A DNA stretch of 64,000 nt from Shinella granuli. Lineage in GTDB: Bacteria > Pseudomonadota > Alphaproteobacteria > Rhizobiales > Rhizobiaceae. The notes beneath the pieces are model-generated. The model was given only the letters and a program-made list of their open reading frames with translations. It searched no databases and had not been told where the DNA came from. This document shows, piece after piece, positions 11,597 through 22,874 of this stretch. The DNA lies in assembly GCF_004341885.1 (NCBI RefSeq), contig NZ_SLVX01000012.1:113716-177715 (forward strand), in the 5' to 3' direction. The position numbers and the translations under genes were made by a program. Position 1 is the stretch's first letter. Every line of letters begins with the position of its first letter.

Positions 11597-12163
11597 ATGA
11601 CGGTTTCGATCACGATGGAGGACGCGGCCGAACGGCTGAAGACCGCGCAGCGCGTGCTGGTCATCGGGTGCTCGGGCAGCGGTAAGTCGACGCTGGCGCG
11701 AAAGCTCGGCGCGCGGCTGGGCCTGCCCTATGTCTCGATGGACCGCGAGATCTTCTGGCTGCCGGGCTGGACGGTGCGTCCGCGTGCGGAAGCCCTGGCG
11801 CGCCTGCGGGCGATCCTGGCGGAGGAGCGCTGGATCATCGACGGCACCAGCCCCGGCACGCTCGAACTGCGCCTGCCGCGCACGCATCTCGTCCTCTGGC
11901 TTCGCCCGCCGCGCTGGACGTCGCTTTACGGCGTGCTCTCGCGCTGGCTGAAATTCCGCGGCCGGTCGCGGCCGGAAATGGCCGATGGCTGCCCGGAGCG
12001 GATGACGCGCGAATTCCTCACCTATATCTGGAACTTCGAGAAGACGCAGAGCCCGGAAATCGAGGAGAACCTTGCGGCATATGGCCCTGATGTGCCGGTT
12101 TGCGTGTTGAAATCCAAGGCGGAGAACCGCCGGCTACTTGCCATCCTCGCGCGGCAATATTAG
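11597..12163 (+). CDS. Adenylate-kinase-like P-loop NTPase (FlaR/topology-modulation-like)
   Basis: A 188-residue P-loop protein with Walker A GCSGSGKST near residue 24 and a YVSMDREIFWLPGW segment, the pattern of small kinases annotated as adenylate kinase-like or DNA topology modulation protein. Substrate unknown. ATG 11597 is used; ATG 11615 (MEDAAERLK) is an alternative, as the first ATG is only 16 bases after the terminator. It is separated by 9 bases from the next gene and may be cotranscribed with it. Confidence 0.75.
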   Translation: MTVSITMEDAAERLKTAQRVLVIGCSGSGKSTLARKLGARLGLPYVSMDREIFWLPGWTVRPRAEALARLRAILAEERWIIDGTSPGTLELRLPRTHLVLWLRPPRWTSLYGVLSRWLKFRGRSRPEMADGCPERMTREFLTYIWNFEKTQSPEIEENLAAYGPDVPVCVLKSKAENRRLLAILARQY

Positions 12164-12172
12164 CTCTCGGCC

Positions 12173-12622
12173 ATGCCCCAGTTCGAAACCCGCCGTCCGG
12201 TTCCCCACACGCCAGAACAGATGTACGACCTCGTCGCCGATGTCGAGCGCTATCCGGAATTCCTGCCGCTCTGCGAGGCGCTGACCGTTCGTTCGCGCAA
12301 GGAGCGCGACGGCAAGGAGCTCCTGGTCGCCGACATGACCGTCGGCTACAAGGCGATCCGCGAGACCTTCACCACCCAGGTCCTGCTCAACCGCGCCGAG
12401 CGGGCGATCGACGTCAAATATATCGACGGGCCGTTCCGCTATCTCGACAACCGCTGGCGCTTCGAGGCGCTGCCCGACGGCGGCTGCTCGGTGCATTTCT
12501 TCATCGACTACGAGTTCAAGAGCCGCATTCTCGGCGCGCTGATGGGCTCGATGTTCGACCGTGCCTTCCGCATGTTCACCGACGCCTTCGAGAAACGCGC
12601 CTCGACGATCTACGGCGGCTGA
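12173..12622 (+). CDS. RatA/COQ10-like START-domain protein
   Basis: A 149-residue single-domain protein of the SRPBCC/START fold (polyketide cyclase family), with MYDLVADVERYPEFLPLCE and a C-terminal FDRAFRMFTDAFEKRA helix. Relatives are called ubiquinone-binding protein COQ10 or RatA toxin. In rhizobia it habitually lies near lipA and cinA. A role in ubiquinone function is the likelier one by context, but the toxin label cannot be excluded from sequence. Confidence 0.8.
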   Translation: MPQFETRRPVPHTPEQMYDLVADVERYPEFLPLCEALTVRSRKERDGKELLVADMTVGYKAIRETFTTQVLLNRAERAIDVKYIDGPFRYLDNRWRFEALPDGGCSVHFFIDYEFKSRILGALMGSMFDRAFRMFTDAFEKRASTIYGG

Positions 12623-12679
12623 ACAAAAAGCCCCGGTCATCCGTCATCCACCCGAAGGTCAACGGCCGGGAGGCGGGCG

Positions 12680-13528
12680 ATGGGACGTTTGCGCTGTTTT
12701 CTATTGGCGTCTTCGATATGCGCGGCTCATGGCGCCTCCGCCGAGCCGGACCTCGCGCTCCTGCGCAAGCCGGGAAGCTACGTGCTGCTGCTCGATGCCG
12801 ACAAACGCCCGATCGCCGGCAATTACTGGCTCTCCGAAGGGCTGAAGGTGAGCACGCGGTCGCGCAATCCCGGATCCTATCCCGAGCCGCTTGTCTACAG
12901 CGACCAGGATTTTCCGCCCGGCCGCGTTGCCAACATGTATCTGTTCCTCAACGGGAAGGAGACCGTGACGCCGGACATCAGGGCCGTGCCCGTCGGCGAG
13001 ACGGCGACGGTGACGCGCAGGTTCGAGCCGATGGGGCAACTGGCGGGAAAGGCCGAGGCGCGAAGCCTCACCTACAGGCTCACCACCGTCGCTGTCATCT
13101 CCGAGGCGATGGCCGGTGCAAAGCTCCTCAGCCGGATCTACGAGATCGCGCCGGTGGATCCGGCGAACAAGGAGATGGACTGGGGACGACGGGTCTATAT
13201 CGAGACCCTCGACCTCGACATTTCCCGCGAGCAGGCGGCGCGCGTCGTCGACATCGAGACCGGCAAGGCCGGCAGCACGGGGGATTTCGAGGGCATCTAT
13301 GCCAGCCGCGTGCTTGCGGGCGACGACTACGCCACATGCATGGCGGAGAAGCGCGCCGGCAAGGAATATCAGGACGCCGTTCGCCGCGAGCATGAGACGA
13401 ACGATGCCTGGATGGCCAAGGAATACCTGGCGACGGGCGTTCCCTGGTGGGAGCAGGACGACGCGGCGGTCCGCATGGAGGCCTTGCTCAACGTTACCGG
13501 GCTCTGTCTGCCGGGAGCGGCGAAATAG
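12680..13528 (+). CDS. Exported protein of unknown function
   Basis: A 282-residue protein with a clear signal peptide (FLLASSICAAHGASA, cleavage before EPDL). The mature part has LDADKRPIAGNYWLSEG and a C-terminal region with three Trp (DAWMAKEYL, PWWEQ). I do not recognise the family. It is convergent with the cinA-like gene, leaving one base between the stops and no terminator. Confidence 0.7.
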   Translation: MGRLRCFLLASSICAAHGASAEPDLALLRKPGSYVLLLDADKRPIAGNYWLSEGLKVSTRSRNPGSYPEPLVYSDQDFPPGRVANMYLFLNGKETVTPDIRAVPVGETATVTRRFEPMGQLAGKAEARSLTYRLTTVAVISEAMAGAKLLSRIYEIAPVDPANKEMDWGRRVYIETLDLDISREQAARVVDIETGKAGSTGDFEGIYASRVLAGDDYATCMAEKRAGKEYQDAVRREHETNDAWMAKEYLATGVPWWEQDDAAVRMEALLNVTGLCLPGAAK

Positions 13529-13529
13529 C

Positions 13530-14033
13530 TCAGTCCGCTTCCGACAATTCTATCAGCATTTCGAGCGCCGTTCGCACCGTTGCAAGGCGCACGGCGCTGC
13601 GGCCGATATCGCCGTAGCGCATTTCCCGGTGCAGCGTTTCATGCCCCCTGCGGGCGGCGGCGAGGTGGACGAGGCCGACCGGCTTTTCCTCCGAACCGCC
13701 GCCGGGGCCGGCGATGCCGGTCACGGCAACCGAGATGTTCGCGGCGGAATTGCCGATGGCGCCTTCGGCCATCTCGATGGCGGTCGGGCGGGAGACGGCG
13801 CCGTGCGCCTTCAGCGTGGCATTGGCGACGCCGATCATCTCCCGCTTCGCTTCGTTGGAATAGGTCACGAAGCCGCGGTCGAAGACGTTCGACGAGCCCG
13901 ATATCTCGGTGATTGCGCCGGCGATGAGGCCGGCGGTGCAGGATTCGGCGGTGGCGATCAACAGGCCGCGCTCCGTGAAATCGGCGACGATTTTTCGCGC
14001 GATGTCTTCGATGTCCCTTGACCAGAGGCTCAT
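13530..14033 (-). CDS. CinA C-terminal domain (nicotinamide-nucleotide amidase) family protein
   Basis: A 167-residue stand-alone CinA_C domain with [36 protein letters not shown] and [20 protein letters not shown]. Homologues deamidate nicotinamide mononucleotide to NaMN (PncC activity); the N-terminal COG1058 part of full CinA is absent. The ATG overlaps the ispDF stop (ATGA), so the two are translationally coupled on the minus strand. Confidence 0.88.
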   Translation of the reverse strand: MSLWSRDIEDIARKIVADFTERGLLIATAESCTAGLIAGAITEISGSSNVFDRGFVTYSNEAKREMIGVANATLKAHGAVSRPTAIEMAEGAIGNSAANISVAVTGIAGPGGGSEEKPVGLVHLAAARRGHETLHREMRYGDIGRSAVRLATVRTALEMLIELSEAD

Positions 14034-15241
14034 GCGTCGGTTCCCCCGTAGACGACGGTGGCGGTGGCGATGGCGGCGATGCCCTCGCGGCGGCCGATGA
14101 AGCCGATCTTCTCGTTGGTCGTCGCCTTGACCGAGCAACGGTCGATGGAGATGCCGAGGAAATCGGCAAGGTTGCGGCGCATCGCCTCGCGGTGCGGGCC
14201 GACCTTGGGCGCCTCGGCGATCAGCGAGACGTCGGCGTTCATGATCGTGCCGCCCTTCGCGCGCACGATGCCGGCGGCATGTTCGAGGAAGATGCGCGAG
14301 GCCGCGCCCTTCCATTGCGGATCGGAGGGCGGGAAATGATCGCCGATATCGCCCGCCCCGCAGGTGGCGAGCAGCGCGTCCGTCAGCGCATGCAGCGCGA
14401 CGTCGGCGTCGGAATGGCCGGAGAGCTTCTGGTCGTGCGCAATGAAGAGGCCGCAGAGCGTGACGCCGTCGCCTTCCACGAGCTGGTGCACGTCATAGCC
14501 GTTGCCGGTGCGAACGTCCGGCAGGCCGTGGGAAAGGCGCTGGTCGGCCATGGCGATATCCTTCTGCAAGGTGAGCTTGACGTTGCCGGCGCTGCCCTCG
14601 ACGAGATGCACGCGAACGCCCGCCCATTCGGCGATCGAGGCGTCGTCGGTGAAATCGGTGCGGCCGGAGGCGCTGGCGCGGCGGTGGGCCTCCAGGATGG
14701 TGGCGAGGTGGAAGGATTGCGGCGTCTGGGCGGCGAAGAGGCCGGAACGTGAGACGGTCTCGGCGACATTGCCGTTGGCGTCCGCCCGCTTCAGCGTGTC
14801 GGCCACCGCGACGGCCGGCAGCACGGCACGGGCGCCGTGCTGGAAGGCGGTGAGGGTACGCTCCAGGATGGCGGGCTCGACGAAGGGGCGCACCGCATCC
14901 TGGATGAGGACGTGGCTGACCTCGCCCGCCGGAAGGGCCTCCAGGCCGGCAAGCACGGACTGCTGGCGCGTCGGGCCGCCATGGACGACGGTGAGGCGCT
15001 CCCCGGCGGGAAGGGCGGCGGCGCGGGCCGTTTCGAACAGGGCCGCGTCATCGGGGTGTATCACGACCACGATATGCCGGGCGTGCGGCCAATTGACAAA
15101 GAGATCGAGCGTATGGGAGATGACCGGCCTTCCGCCGATGCGCCGGTACTGCTTGGGGCCTTCGGCATGGCTGCCGGCCCGTTCGCCTCGCCCGGCGGCG
15201 ACGATCACCACACCGCAGGATAGCGCATTTTCCGCCAGCAT
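14030..15241 (-). CDS. ispDF: Bifunctional IspD/IspF of the MEP isoprenoid pathway
   Basis: A 403-residue fusion. The N-terminal half is 2-C-methyl-D-erythritol 4-phosphate cytidylyltransferase ([14 protein letters not shown] at residue 11; [12 protein letters not shown]). The C-terminal half, from about residue 242, is the 2,4-cyclodiphosphate synthase ([40 protein letters not shown]). The fusion is known in several alphaproteobacteria. It shares its 3' end with the cinA-like gene and is divergent from dusB. Confidence 0.95.
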   Translation of the reverse strand: MLAENALSCGVVIVAAGRGERAGSHAEGPKQYRRIGGRPVISHTLDLFVNWPHARHIVVVIHPDDAALFETARAAALPAGERLTVVHGGPTRQQSVLAGLEALPAGEVSHVLIQDAVRPFVEPAILERTLTAFQHGARAVLPAVAVADTLKRADANGNVAETVSRSGLFAAQTPQSFHLATILEAHRRASASGRTDFTDDASIAEWAGVRVHLVEGSAGNVKLTLQKDIAMADQRLSHGLPDVRTGNGYDVHQLVEGDGVTLCGLFIAHDQKLSGHSDADVALHALTDALLATCGAGDIGDHFPPSDPQWKGAASRIFLEHAAGIVRAKGGTIMNADVSLIAEAPKVGPHREAMRRNLADFLGISIDRCSVKATTNEKIGFIGRREGIAAIATATVVYGGTDA

Positions 15242-15346
15242 TTCGGTCTCGCACCTCCCGGTTCAAAGCGTTTTGAGGTGGTTTAGCCGGAAGGATGGCG
15301 CAATTCCAGCGTCCTTTGGAAAATTGCGGCGGCATGTGATTGCGGC

Positions 15347-15375
15347 TTGGCAAGAACGACAAGAATGGCTAAAAA
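15347..15375 (+). promoter_or_regulatory. Candidate promoter of the dusB-ntrBC operon
   Basis: TTGGCA at 15347-15352, 17-base spacer, TAAAAA at 15370-15375, 13 bases before the dusB ATG. The close placement would give a very short leader. The rest of the 146-base ispDF-dusB gap shows no other strong signal. Confidence 0.4.
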
Positions 15376-15387
15376 TAGTGCACAGAC

Positions 15388-16413
15388 ATGACTTGCTTGA
15401 AAGATGAGCATTTGACGATCCCCTCCCTGTCAGCGCCGCTCGATGTCGGCGGCCGGAGCCTTCGCAACCGGGTGGTTCTGGCGCCGATGTCCGGCGTCAC
15501 GGACCTGCCGTTCCGCGATCTCGCCTGGCGTTTTGGCGCGGGGCTGGTGGTCACCGAGATGGTGGCGAGCCGGGAACTGGCGCTGAACGCGCGGGAAAGC
15601 TGGTCGCGCATCCGCAATTGCGGCATCCGCCCGCACATGGTGCAGCTTGCCGGCCGCGAGGCGCACTGGATGGCCGAGGCGGCGAGGATCGCCGAAGGCG
15701 AAGGCGCCGACATCATCGACATCAATATGGGCTGCCCCGCCAAGAAGGTGATCGGCGGCTATTCCGGCTCGGCGCTGATGCGCGATCCCGACCATGCGCT
15801 CGGCCTGATCGAGGCGACCGTCAAGGCGGTGAAGGTGCCGGTGACGGTGAAGATGCGGCTCGGCTGGGATCACGATTCGATCAATGCGCCGCATATCGCG
15901 GCCCGCGCCGAGGTGGCGGGAGCGGCGATGATCACCGTGCACGGGCGCACGCGCATGCAGTTCTACGAGGGCAGGGCCGATTGGGACGCGATCCGCGCGG
16001 TGCGCGACGTGCTCTCCATTCCGCTGGTGGCCAACGGCGATGTCGATACCGCGCAGGATGCCGAAGACATCCTGCGGCGTTCCGGCGCCGATGCGGTGAT
16101 GGTCGGGCGCTCGGCGCAGGGCCGGCCGTGGCATCCGGCGGTGCTGGCCGGCGCCTGCACGCATCCCTCGACGGCGGAGATCGCCGTCCTTGCGGTGGAG
16201 CACTATCGCATGATGCTCGATTTCTACGGCGCCGAGGCGGGGCTGCGCCATGCGCGAAAACATCTCGGCTGGTATCTGGAGCGCTTCGCCCCCGGCTTCA
16301 CCGGCCCGGCCAAGGCCGAGCTCATGACGGCGCGCGACAGCGATTTCGTCGCTGACAGATTGGCCGAGGCGCTGCTCGCCGGCGCGGCGCCGGCACTCGG
16401 AGAAGCGGCATGA
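15388..16413 (+). CDS. dusB: tRNA-dihydrouridine synthase DusB (NifR3)
   Basis: FMN enzyme that reduces uridines in the tRNA D-loop. The 341-residue protein has [13 protein letters not shown] near the N-terminus, the catalytic cysteine in [25 protein letters not shown] and the phosphate-binding [11 protein letters not shown] and [10 protein letters not shown] segments. First gene of the dusB-ntrB-ntrC operon conserved in rhizobia; it overlaps ntrB by 4 bases (ATGA). Confidence 0.94.
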   Translation: MTCLKDEHLTIPSLSAPLDVGGRSLRNRVVLAPMSGVTDLPFRDLAWRFGAGLVVTEMVASRELALNARESWSRIRNCGIRPHMVQLAGREAHWMAEAARIAEGEGADIIDINMGCPAKKVIGGYSGSALMRDPDHALGLIEATVKAVKVPVTVKMRLGWDHDSINAPHIAARAEVAGAAMITVHGRTRMQFYEGRADWDAIRAVRDVLSIPLVANGDVDTAQDAEDILRRSGADAVMVGRSAQGRPWHPAVLAGACTHPSTAEIAVLAVEHYRMMLDFYGAEAGLRHARKHLGWYLERFAPGFTGPAKAELMTARDSDFVADRLAEALLAGAAPALGEAA

Positions 16414-17557
16414 CAGGCAAGCCGGTCGACCCCAATGCCGCGAAGGCGCCGGACCTGGCGCTCGCCGTGCTCAACGCCATCCAGAACCCGGTCATCCTCG
16501 TCGATGCGGGCGGGCTGATCGCCTTTGCCAACTGGGAGGCGGAATCCTTCTTCGGGGCGAGCGCCGGCTATCTCGCCCGGCACGACATTTCCACCTTCAT
16601 TCCCTTCGGCAGCCCGCTCCTGACGCTGATCGACCAGGTGCGCGAGCGCAAGGCGCCGGTCAGTGAATACCGCGTGGACTTGAGTTCGCCGCGGCTCGGC
16701 GCGGAAAAGCTCGTCGATATCTATGTCGCGCCCGTGACGACCGAGCCGGGGTCGGTGGTGGTCGTCATCCAGGAGCGCTCGATGGCGGACAAGATCGACC
16801 GGCAGCTCACCCATCGCGGTGCGGCCCGCTCGGTGACGGGGCTTGCCTCCATGCTGGCGCACGAGATCAAGAATCCGCTCTCCGGCATCCGCGGCGCCGC
16901 GCAGCTTCTCGAAACGTCCGTCGGCGACGAGGACCGGGCGCTGACGCGGCTCATCTGCGACGAGACGGACCGCATCGTCTCGCTGGTCGATCGCATGGAG
17001 GTGTTTTCCGACGAGCGGCCGGTCGACCGCGTGCCGCTCAACATCCACTCCGTGCTCGACCATGTGAAGATCGTCGCCAAGGCGGGTTTTGCGCGCAACA
17101 TCAAGATCACCGAGCTCTACGACCCGTCGCTGCCGCCGGTCTTCGCCAATCGCGACCAACTGGTGCAGGTGTTCCTCAACCTCATCAAGAACGCCTCCGA
17201 GGCGATCGGCGACCGGCCGGACGGCGAAATCCAGCTGACGACCGCCTACCGCCCGGGCATCCGCCTCTCCGTCGCCGGCACGCGGGAGAAGATTTCGCTG
17301 CCGCTGGAATTCTGCGTGCACGACAACGGGCCGGGCGTGCCGGCGGACCTCCTGCCGCATCTTTTCGATCCCTTCATCACCACCAAGACCAACGGCTCGG
17401 GCCTCGGCCTCGCGCTGGTGGCGAAGATCATCGGCGGGCATGGCGGCATCGTCGAATGCGACAGCCAGGGATCCCGGACCACCTTCCGCGTGCTGATGCC
17501 GGCCTCGCGCGGCGTCAGCGAAGACGACGACTTTCCCAAGACCAAAGGACATGATTG

Positions 17558-17558
<1 letters not shown>
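16410..17558 (+). CDS. ntrB: Nitrogen regulation sensor kinase NtrB
   Basis: Cytosolic histidine kinase/phosphatase that sets NtrC phosphorylation in response to PII proteins. The 382 residues contain a PAS domain (about 20-130), a HisKA motif [19 protein letters not shown] (His151) and an ATPase domain with VHDNGPGVP and [11 protein letters not shown]. No membrane segment, as expected for NtrB. Start and stop both overlap neighbours, so it is translationally coupled with dusB and ntrC. Confidence 0.95.
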
Positions 17559-19012
<1,454 letters not shown>

Positions 19013-19210
19013 CTTGATGGCCGCAGGCGTTGCATTTTGGCCACAATCTGTTGCTTGAGGGTAACAGAGGGGTTTGCGGCCGAATAGGTCCGCGTGCCCG
19101 ATCGTCATGGATGCGGGTGCGAATGCGGCCGGTCCCTCGCGCGGTCGGCGCTACTCCGGAAAACACGAGAAGAACGCCGGCGCCTTTCGGGATGCCCGGC
19201 CGGGGAAGCG

Positions 19211-21490
19211 ATGCGGCAGATGACGGACGGCGTGAGCCTGCTTTCGAGCGAAAATGGAAGGGGAGCGGGCGGCGACCGGCGCGCTTCCTTCGCCTTGCCC
19301 GGCCTGGTGCTGGCCGGCGGCGCCCTCGTCGCCGCGACGATCTCGCTTTTCATCCTGCTCGGCCTGACGCCGATCAAGCCGGAGGCCAATGTCGTCATCG
19401 CCTCGGCGGCGATCAATGCGGTCTTCATCGTCGGCCTTGTGTTCCTGATCGGCCGCGAGATCCTGCGCCTGTTGCGCGCCCGTCGCCGCGGCCGCGCCGC
19501 CGCGCGCCTGCATGTGCGCATCGTGGCGCTGTTCTCCATCGTCGCGATCACCCCGGCGGTACTCGTCGCCATCTTCGCCTCCATCACGCTCGATGTCGGC
19601 CTCGATCGCTGGTTCTCCATCCGCACCCAGTCGATCGTCAGTTCCTCGCTCAACGTGGCGCAGGCCTATGTGCTGGAGAATGCGAGCTACCTGCAGGGCC
19701 AGACCGCCTCGATGGCGAATGACCTCGACCGCAACCGCCAGCTCTACAGCCTCGACCGCACCGGTTTCGTCGACCTGATGACGCGGCAGGCGCGCGGGCG
19801 CGGCATGCTCGGCGCCTTCCTCCTGCGTGCCGACGGCTCGACCATCCTGCAGGCCAATATCCAGATCGAGAACCCGCTGCCGGCCGTGCCGGAGGATGCG
19901 CTAAAGGCCTCTGCCGCCGGCCAGCCGACGCTGATACCGCCGGGCACGACGAATCTCGTCGGCGCCATCATCAAGCTCGACAACATTTCCGACGCCTTCC
20001 TCTATACGATCCGCACCGTCGACCCCGAGGTCATGCGCTCCATGCGACTGATGGAGGAGAACACGGCGGAGTACCGGGCGCTGGAGGCGGGGCGCACGAC
20101 GCTGCAGATCGCCTTCGGCGTGCTCTATCTCGGTTTTGCCCTCATCGTGCTGCTCGCCGCGATCTGGACGGCGATCGCCGTCGCCGACCGCATCGTCCGG
20201 CCGATCCGCCAGCTCATCGGCGCGGCCGACAGTGTCGCCTCGGGCAATCTCGACGTCAGCGTGCCGGTGCGCACGGTCGATGGCGACGTCGGCAACCTCT
20301 CGCGCACCTTCAACAAGATGATCGCGGAAATCCGCGCGCAGCAGGAGCAGATCCTCGATGCGAAGGACGAGGTCGATCACCGCCGTCGTTTCATCGAGGC
20401 GGTGCTGTCGGGCGTGACGGCGGCGGTCATTGGCGTGGAAGAGGACGGGCGCGTGACCATCGCCAATCTTTCGGCCGAGATCCTGCTCGGGCGCAACGCG
20501 AGTGAGCTGATCGGCAAGCCGTTGACCGAGGTGGCGCCGGAGATTGCGGCGGTGCTGGCCGAGGGCTCCACCCGCCACCGCAACAATTACCGCAAGCAGA
20601 TCAACATCATGCACGGCGGGAAGGAGCGGACGCTGAACGTGCAGGTGACGCGCGAGGAGGCGAAGGATGCAAAGGAATCCTATGTCGTCACCATCGACGA
20701 CATCACCGATCTCGTCATCGCGCAGCGCTCCACCGCCTGGGCGGACGTGGCGCGGCGCATCGCCCACGAGATCAAGAACCCGCTGACGCCGATCCAGCTT
20801 TCCGCCGAACGCATCCGCCGTCGCTACGGCAAGCAGATCGATCCCGAGGATCGCGCGGTCTTCGACCAGTGTACGGACACGATCGTGCGACAGGTCGAGG
20901 ACATCGGCCGCATGGTCGACGAATTCTCCGCCTTCGCGCGCATGCCGAAGCCGACGAAGGAGCGTTCGGACCTGCGCAACATCCTGAAGGACGCGGTCTT
21001 CCTGCGCGAGATGGGCAATACCCATGTCGATTTCCGCAAGGATCTCGGCGAGGTGCCGCTGGAGGGGCTGTTCGACACGCGCATGCTCGGCCAGGCCTTC
21101 GGCAATCTCATCAAGAATGCGGTGGAGGCCATCGAGGCGCTTCCTCCGGACGTGGCGCGCGAGGAGCGGAAGATCCTCGTGCGGGCGACGCCCGATGACG
21201 CAGGACGGCGGTTCGTCGTTGACGTGATTGACAACGGCAGGGGTTTGCCGACGGAGAACCGGCACCGGATTCTCGAACCCTACATGACGATGCGCGAGAA
21301 GGGCACGGGGCTCGGCCTCGCCATTGTGAAGAAGATCATCGAGGACCACGGTGGGCAACTGGAACTGCATGACGCCCCCGCGGATTTCGACAACGGCCAG
21401 GGGGCGATGATCCGCGTGATCCTGCCCTACGAGGAAACGGCGGCCGTCGATGCGGACAAGAAGAGCAAGGAAGTGAGCCATGGCGTCTGA
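19211..21490 (+). CDS. ntrY: Membrane sensor kinase NtrY
   Basis: Partner kinase of NtrX in nitrogen and redox sensing. With ATG 19211 (GGGGAAG upstream) the protein has 759 residues: membrane helices near residues 20-45, 52-75 and 92-115, a periplasmic part, a further helix near 300-322, HAMP, PAS, HisKA with [20 protein letters not shown] (His519) and an ATPase domain with DNGRGLP and GTGLGLAIV. A longer frame from 19094 has no kinase-like content. The 198-base gap after ntrC holds no gene. Confidence 0.93.
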   Translation: MRQMTDGVSLLSSENGRGAGGDRRASFALPGLVLAGGALVAATISLFILLGLTPIKPEANVVIASAAINAVFIVGLVFLIGREILRLLRARRRGRAAARLHVRIVALFSIVAITPAVLVAIFASITLDVGLDRWFSIRTQSIVSSSLNVAQAYVLENASYLQGQTASMANDLDRNRQLYSLDRTGFVDLMTRQARGRGMLGAFLLRADGSTILQANIQIENPLPAVPEDALKASAAGQPTLIPPGTTNLVGAIIKLDNISDAFLYTIRTVDPEVMRSMRLMEENTAEYRALEAGRTTLQIAFGVLYLGFALIVLLAAIWTAIAVADRIVRPIRQLIGAADSVASGNLDVSVPVRTVDGDVGNLSRTFNKMIAEIRAQQEQILDAKDEVDHRRRFIEAVLSGVTAAVIGVEEDGRVTIANLSAEILLGRNASELIGKPLTEVAPEIAAVLAEGSTRHRNNYRKQINIMHGGKERTLNVQVTREEAKDAKESYVVTIDDITDLVIAQRSTAWADVARRIAHEIKNPLTPIQLSAERIRRRYGKQIDPEDRAVFDQCTDTIVRQVEDIGRMVDEFSAFARMPKPTKERSDLRNILKDAVFLREMGNTHVDFRKDLGEVPLEGLFDTRMLGQAFGNLIKNAVEAIEALPPDVAREERKILVRATPDDAGRRFVVDVIDNGRGLPTENRHRILEPYMTMREKGTGLGLAIVKKIIEDHGGQLELHDAPADFDNGQGAMIRVILPYEETAAVDADKKSKEVSHGV

Positions 21491-22844
21491 TATTCTTGTG
21501 GTGGATGACGAAGAGGACATCCGCGAGATCGTCTCCGGCATTCTTTCGGACGAGGGGCACGAGACGCGCACCGCCTATGACAGCGACAGCGCGCTCGCCG
21601 CCATCAGCGACCGCGTGCCGCGCCTCGTCTTCCTCGACATCTGGATGCAGGGCAGCAAGCTCGACGGCCTTGCGCTGCTCGACGAGATCAAGAGCCGCCA
21701 TCCGGACCTGCCTGTCGTGATGATCTCCGGCCACGGCAATATCGAGACGGCCGTCTCGGCCATCCGCCGCGGCGCCTATGATTTCATCGAGAAGCCGTTC
21801 AAGGCGGACCGGCTGATCCTCATCGCCGAGCGGGCGCTGGAGAATTCCAAGCTGCGCCGCGAGGTGACGGAGCTGAAGAAGCGCTCCGGCGATCCGGTGG
21901 AGCTGATCGGCACCTCCGTCGCCGTCTCGCAGTTGCGCCAGAACATCGAGAAGGTCTCGCCGACCAACAGCCGCATCATGATCCTTGGCCCCTCCGGTTC
22001 CGGCAAGGAGCTGGTGGCGCGCATGATCCACCGCAAGTCGAGCCGCGCGAACGGCCCGTTCGTCGTGCTGAACGCGGCGGCGATCACGCCCGAGCGCATG
22101 GAGATCGCGCTGTTCGGCACGGAGGGCACGCCCGGCCAGCCGCGCAAGACCGGGGCGCTGGAAGAGGCGCATGGCGGCATCCTCTATCTCGACGAGATCG
22201 GCGAAATGCCGCGCGAGACGCAGAACAAGATCCTGCGCGTGCTCGTCGACCAGCAGTTCGAGCGCGTCGGCGGCTCCAAGCGGGTGAAGGTGGATGTGCG
22301 CATCATTTCCTCCACCGCCTACAATCTCGAAAGCCTGATCGCCGAGGGCGGTTTTCGCGAGGACCTCTATCATCGGCTCGCGGTCGTGCCCGTGCGCGTG
22401 CCGCCGCTTGCCGAGCGGCGCGAGGACATTCCCTTCCTCGTCGACATGTTCATGCGCCAGATCAGCGAGCAGGCGGGCATCCGCTCCCGCAAGATCGGCG
22501 ACGACGCGCTGGCGGTGCTGCAGGCGCACGACTGGCCGGGCAATATCCGCCAGTTGCGCAACAATATCGAGCGTCTGATGATCCTCGCCCGCAGTGACGG
22601 CCCGGACACGCCGATCAGTGCCGACATGCTTCCGACGGAAGTGGGCGACATGCTGCCGAAGATCTCCACGCAGGGCGACCAGCACATCATGACGCTGCCG
22701 CTGCGCGAGGCGCGCGAAATGTTCGAGCGGGACTATCTCATCGCCCAGATCAACCGCTTCGGCGGCAACATTTCCCGCACGGCCGAATTCGTCGGCATGG
22801 AGCGCTCCGCGCTCCATCGCAAACTGAAGTCGCTTGGCGTATAA
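21480..22844 (+). CDS. ntrX: Response regulator NtrX
   Basis: Partner of NtrY, overlapping it by 11 bases. The 454 residues comprise a receiver (Asp53 in VFLDIWMQGSKLDGL), an AAA+ domain with Walker A GPSGSGKELVARM and ILYLDEIGEMP, and a C-terminal Fis-like HTH (ISRTAEFVGMERSALHRKLK). Where NtrC has GAFTGA, NtrX reads ALFGTEGTPGQPRKTGALEE, so the sigma-54 contact loop is missing. This agrees with reports on alphaproteobacterial NtrX. Confidence 0.94.
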   Translation: MASDILVVDDEEDIREIVSGILSDEGHETRTAYDSDSALAAISDRVPRLVFLDIWMQGSKLDGLALLDEIKSRHPDLPVVMISGHGNIETAVSAIRRGAYDFIEKPFKADRLILIAERALENSKLRREVTELKKRSGDPVELIGTSVAVSQLRQNIEKVSPTNSRIMILGPSGSGKELVARMIHRKSSRANGPFVVLNAAAITPERMEIALFGTEGTPGQPRKTGALEEAHGGILYLDEIGEMPRETQNKILRVLVDQQFERVGGSKRVKVDVRIISSTAYNLESLIAEGGFREDLYHRLAVVPVRVPPLAERREDIPFLVDMFMRQISEQAGIRSRKIGDDALAVLQAHDWPGNIRQLRNNIERLMILARSDGPDTPISADMLPTEVGDMLPKISTQGDQHIMTLPLREAREMFERDYLIAQINRFGGNISRTAEFVGMERSALHRKLKSLGV

Positions 22845-22874
22845 GGCGCCGAGCGACGTGAGGGATTCTGGGGC

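Noticed and set aside
15242..15387. Sigma-54 (-24/-12) promoter before dusB
   Set aside because: CTTGGCA is present, but no TTGC at the required spacing.
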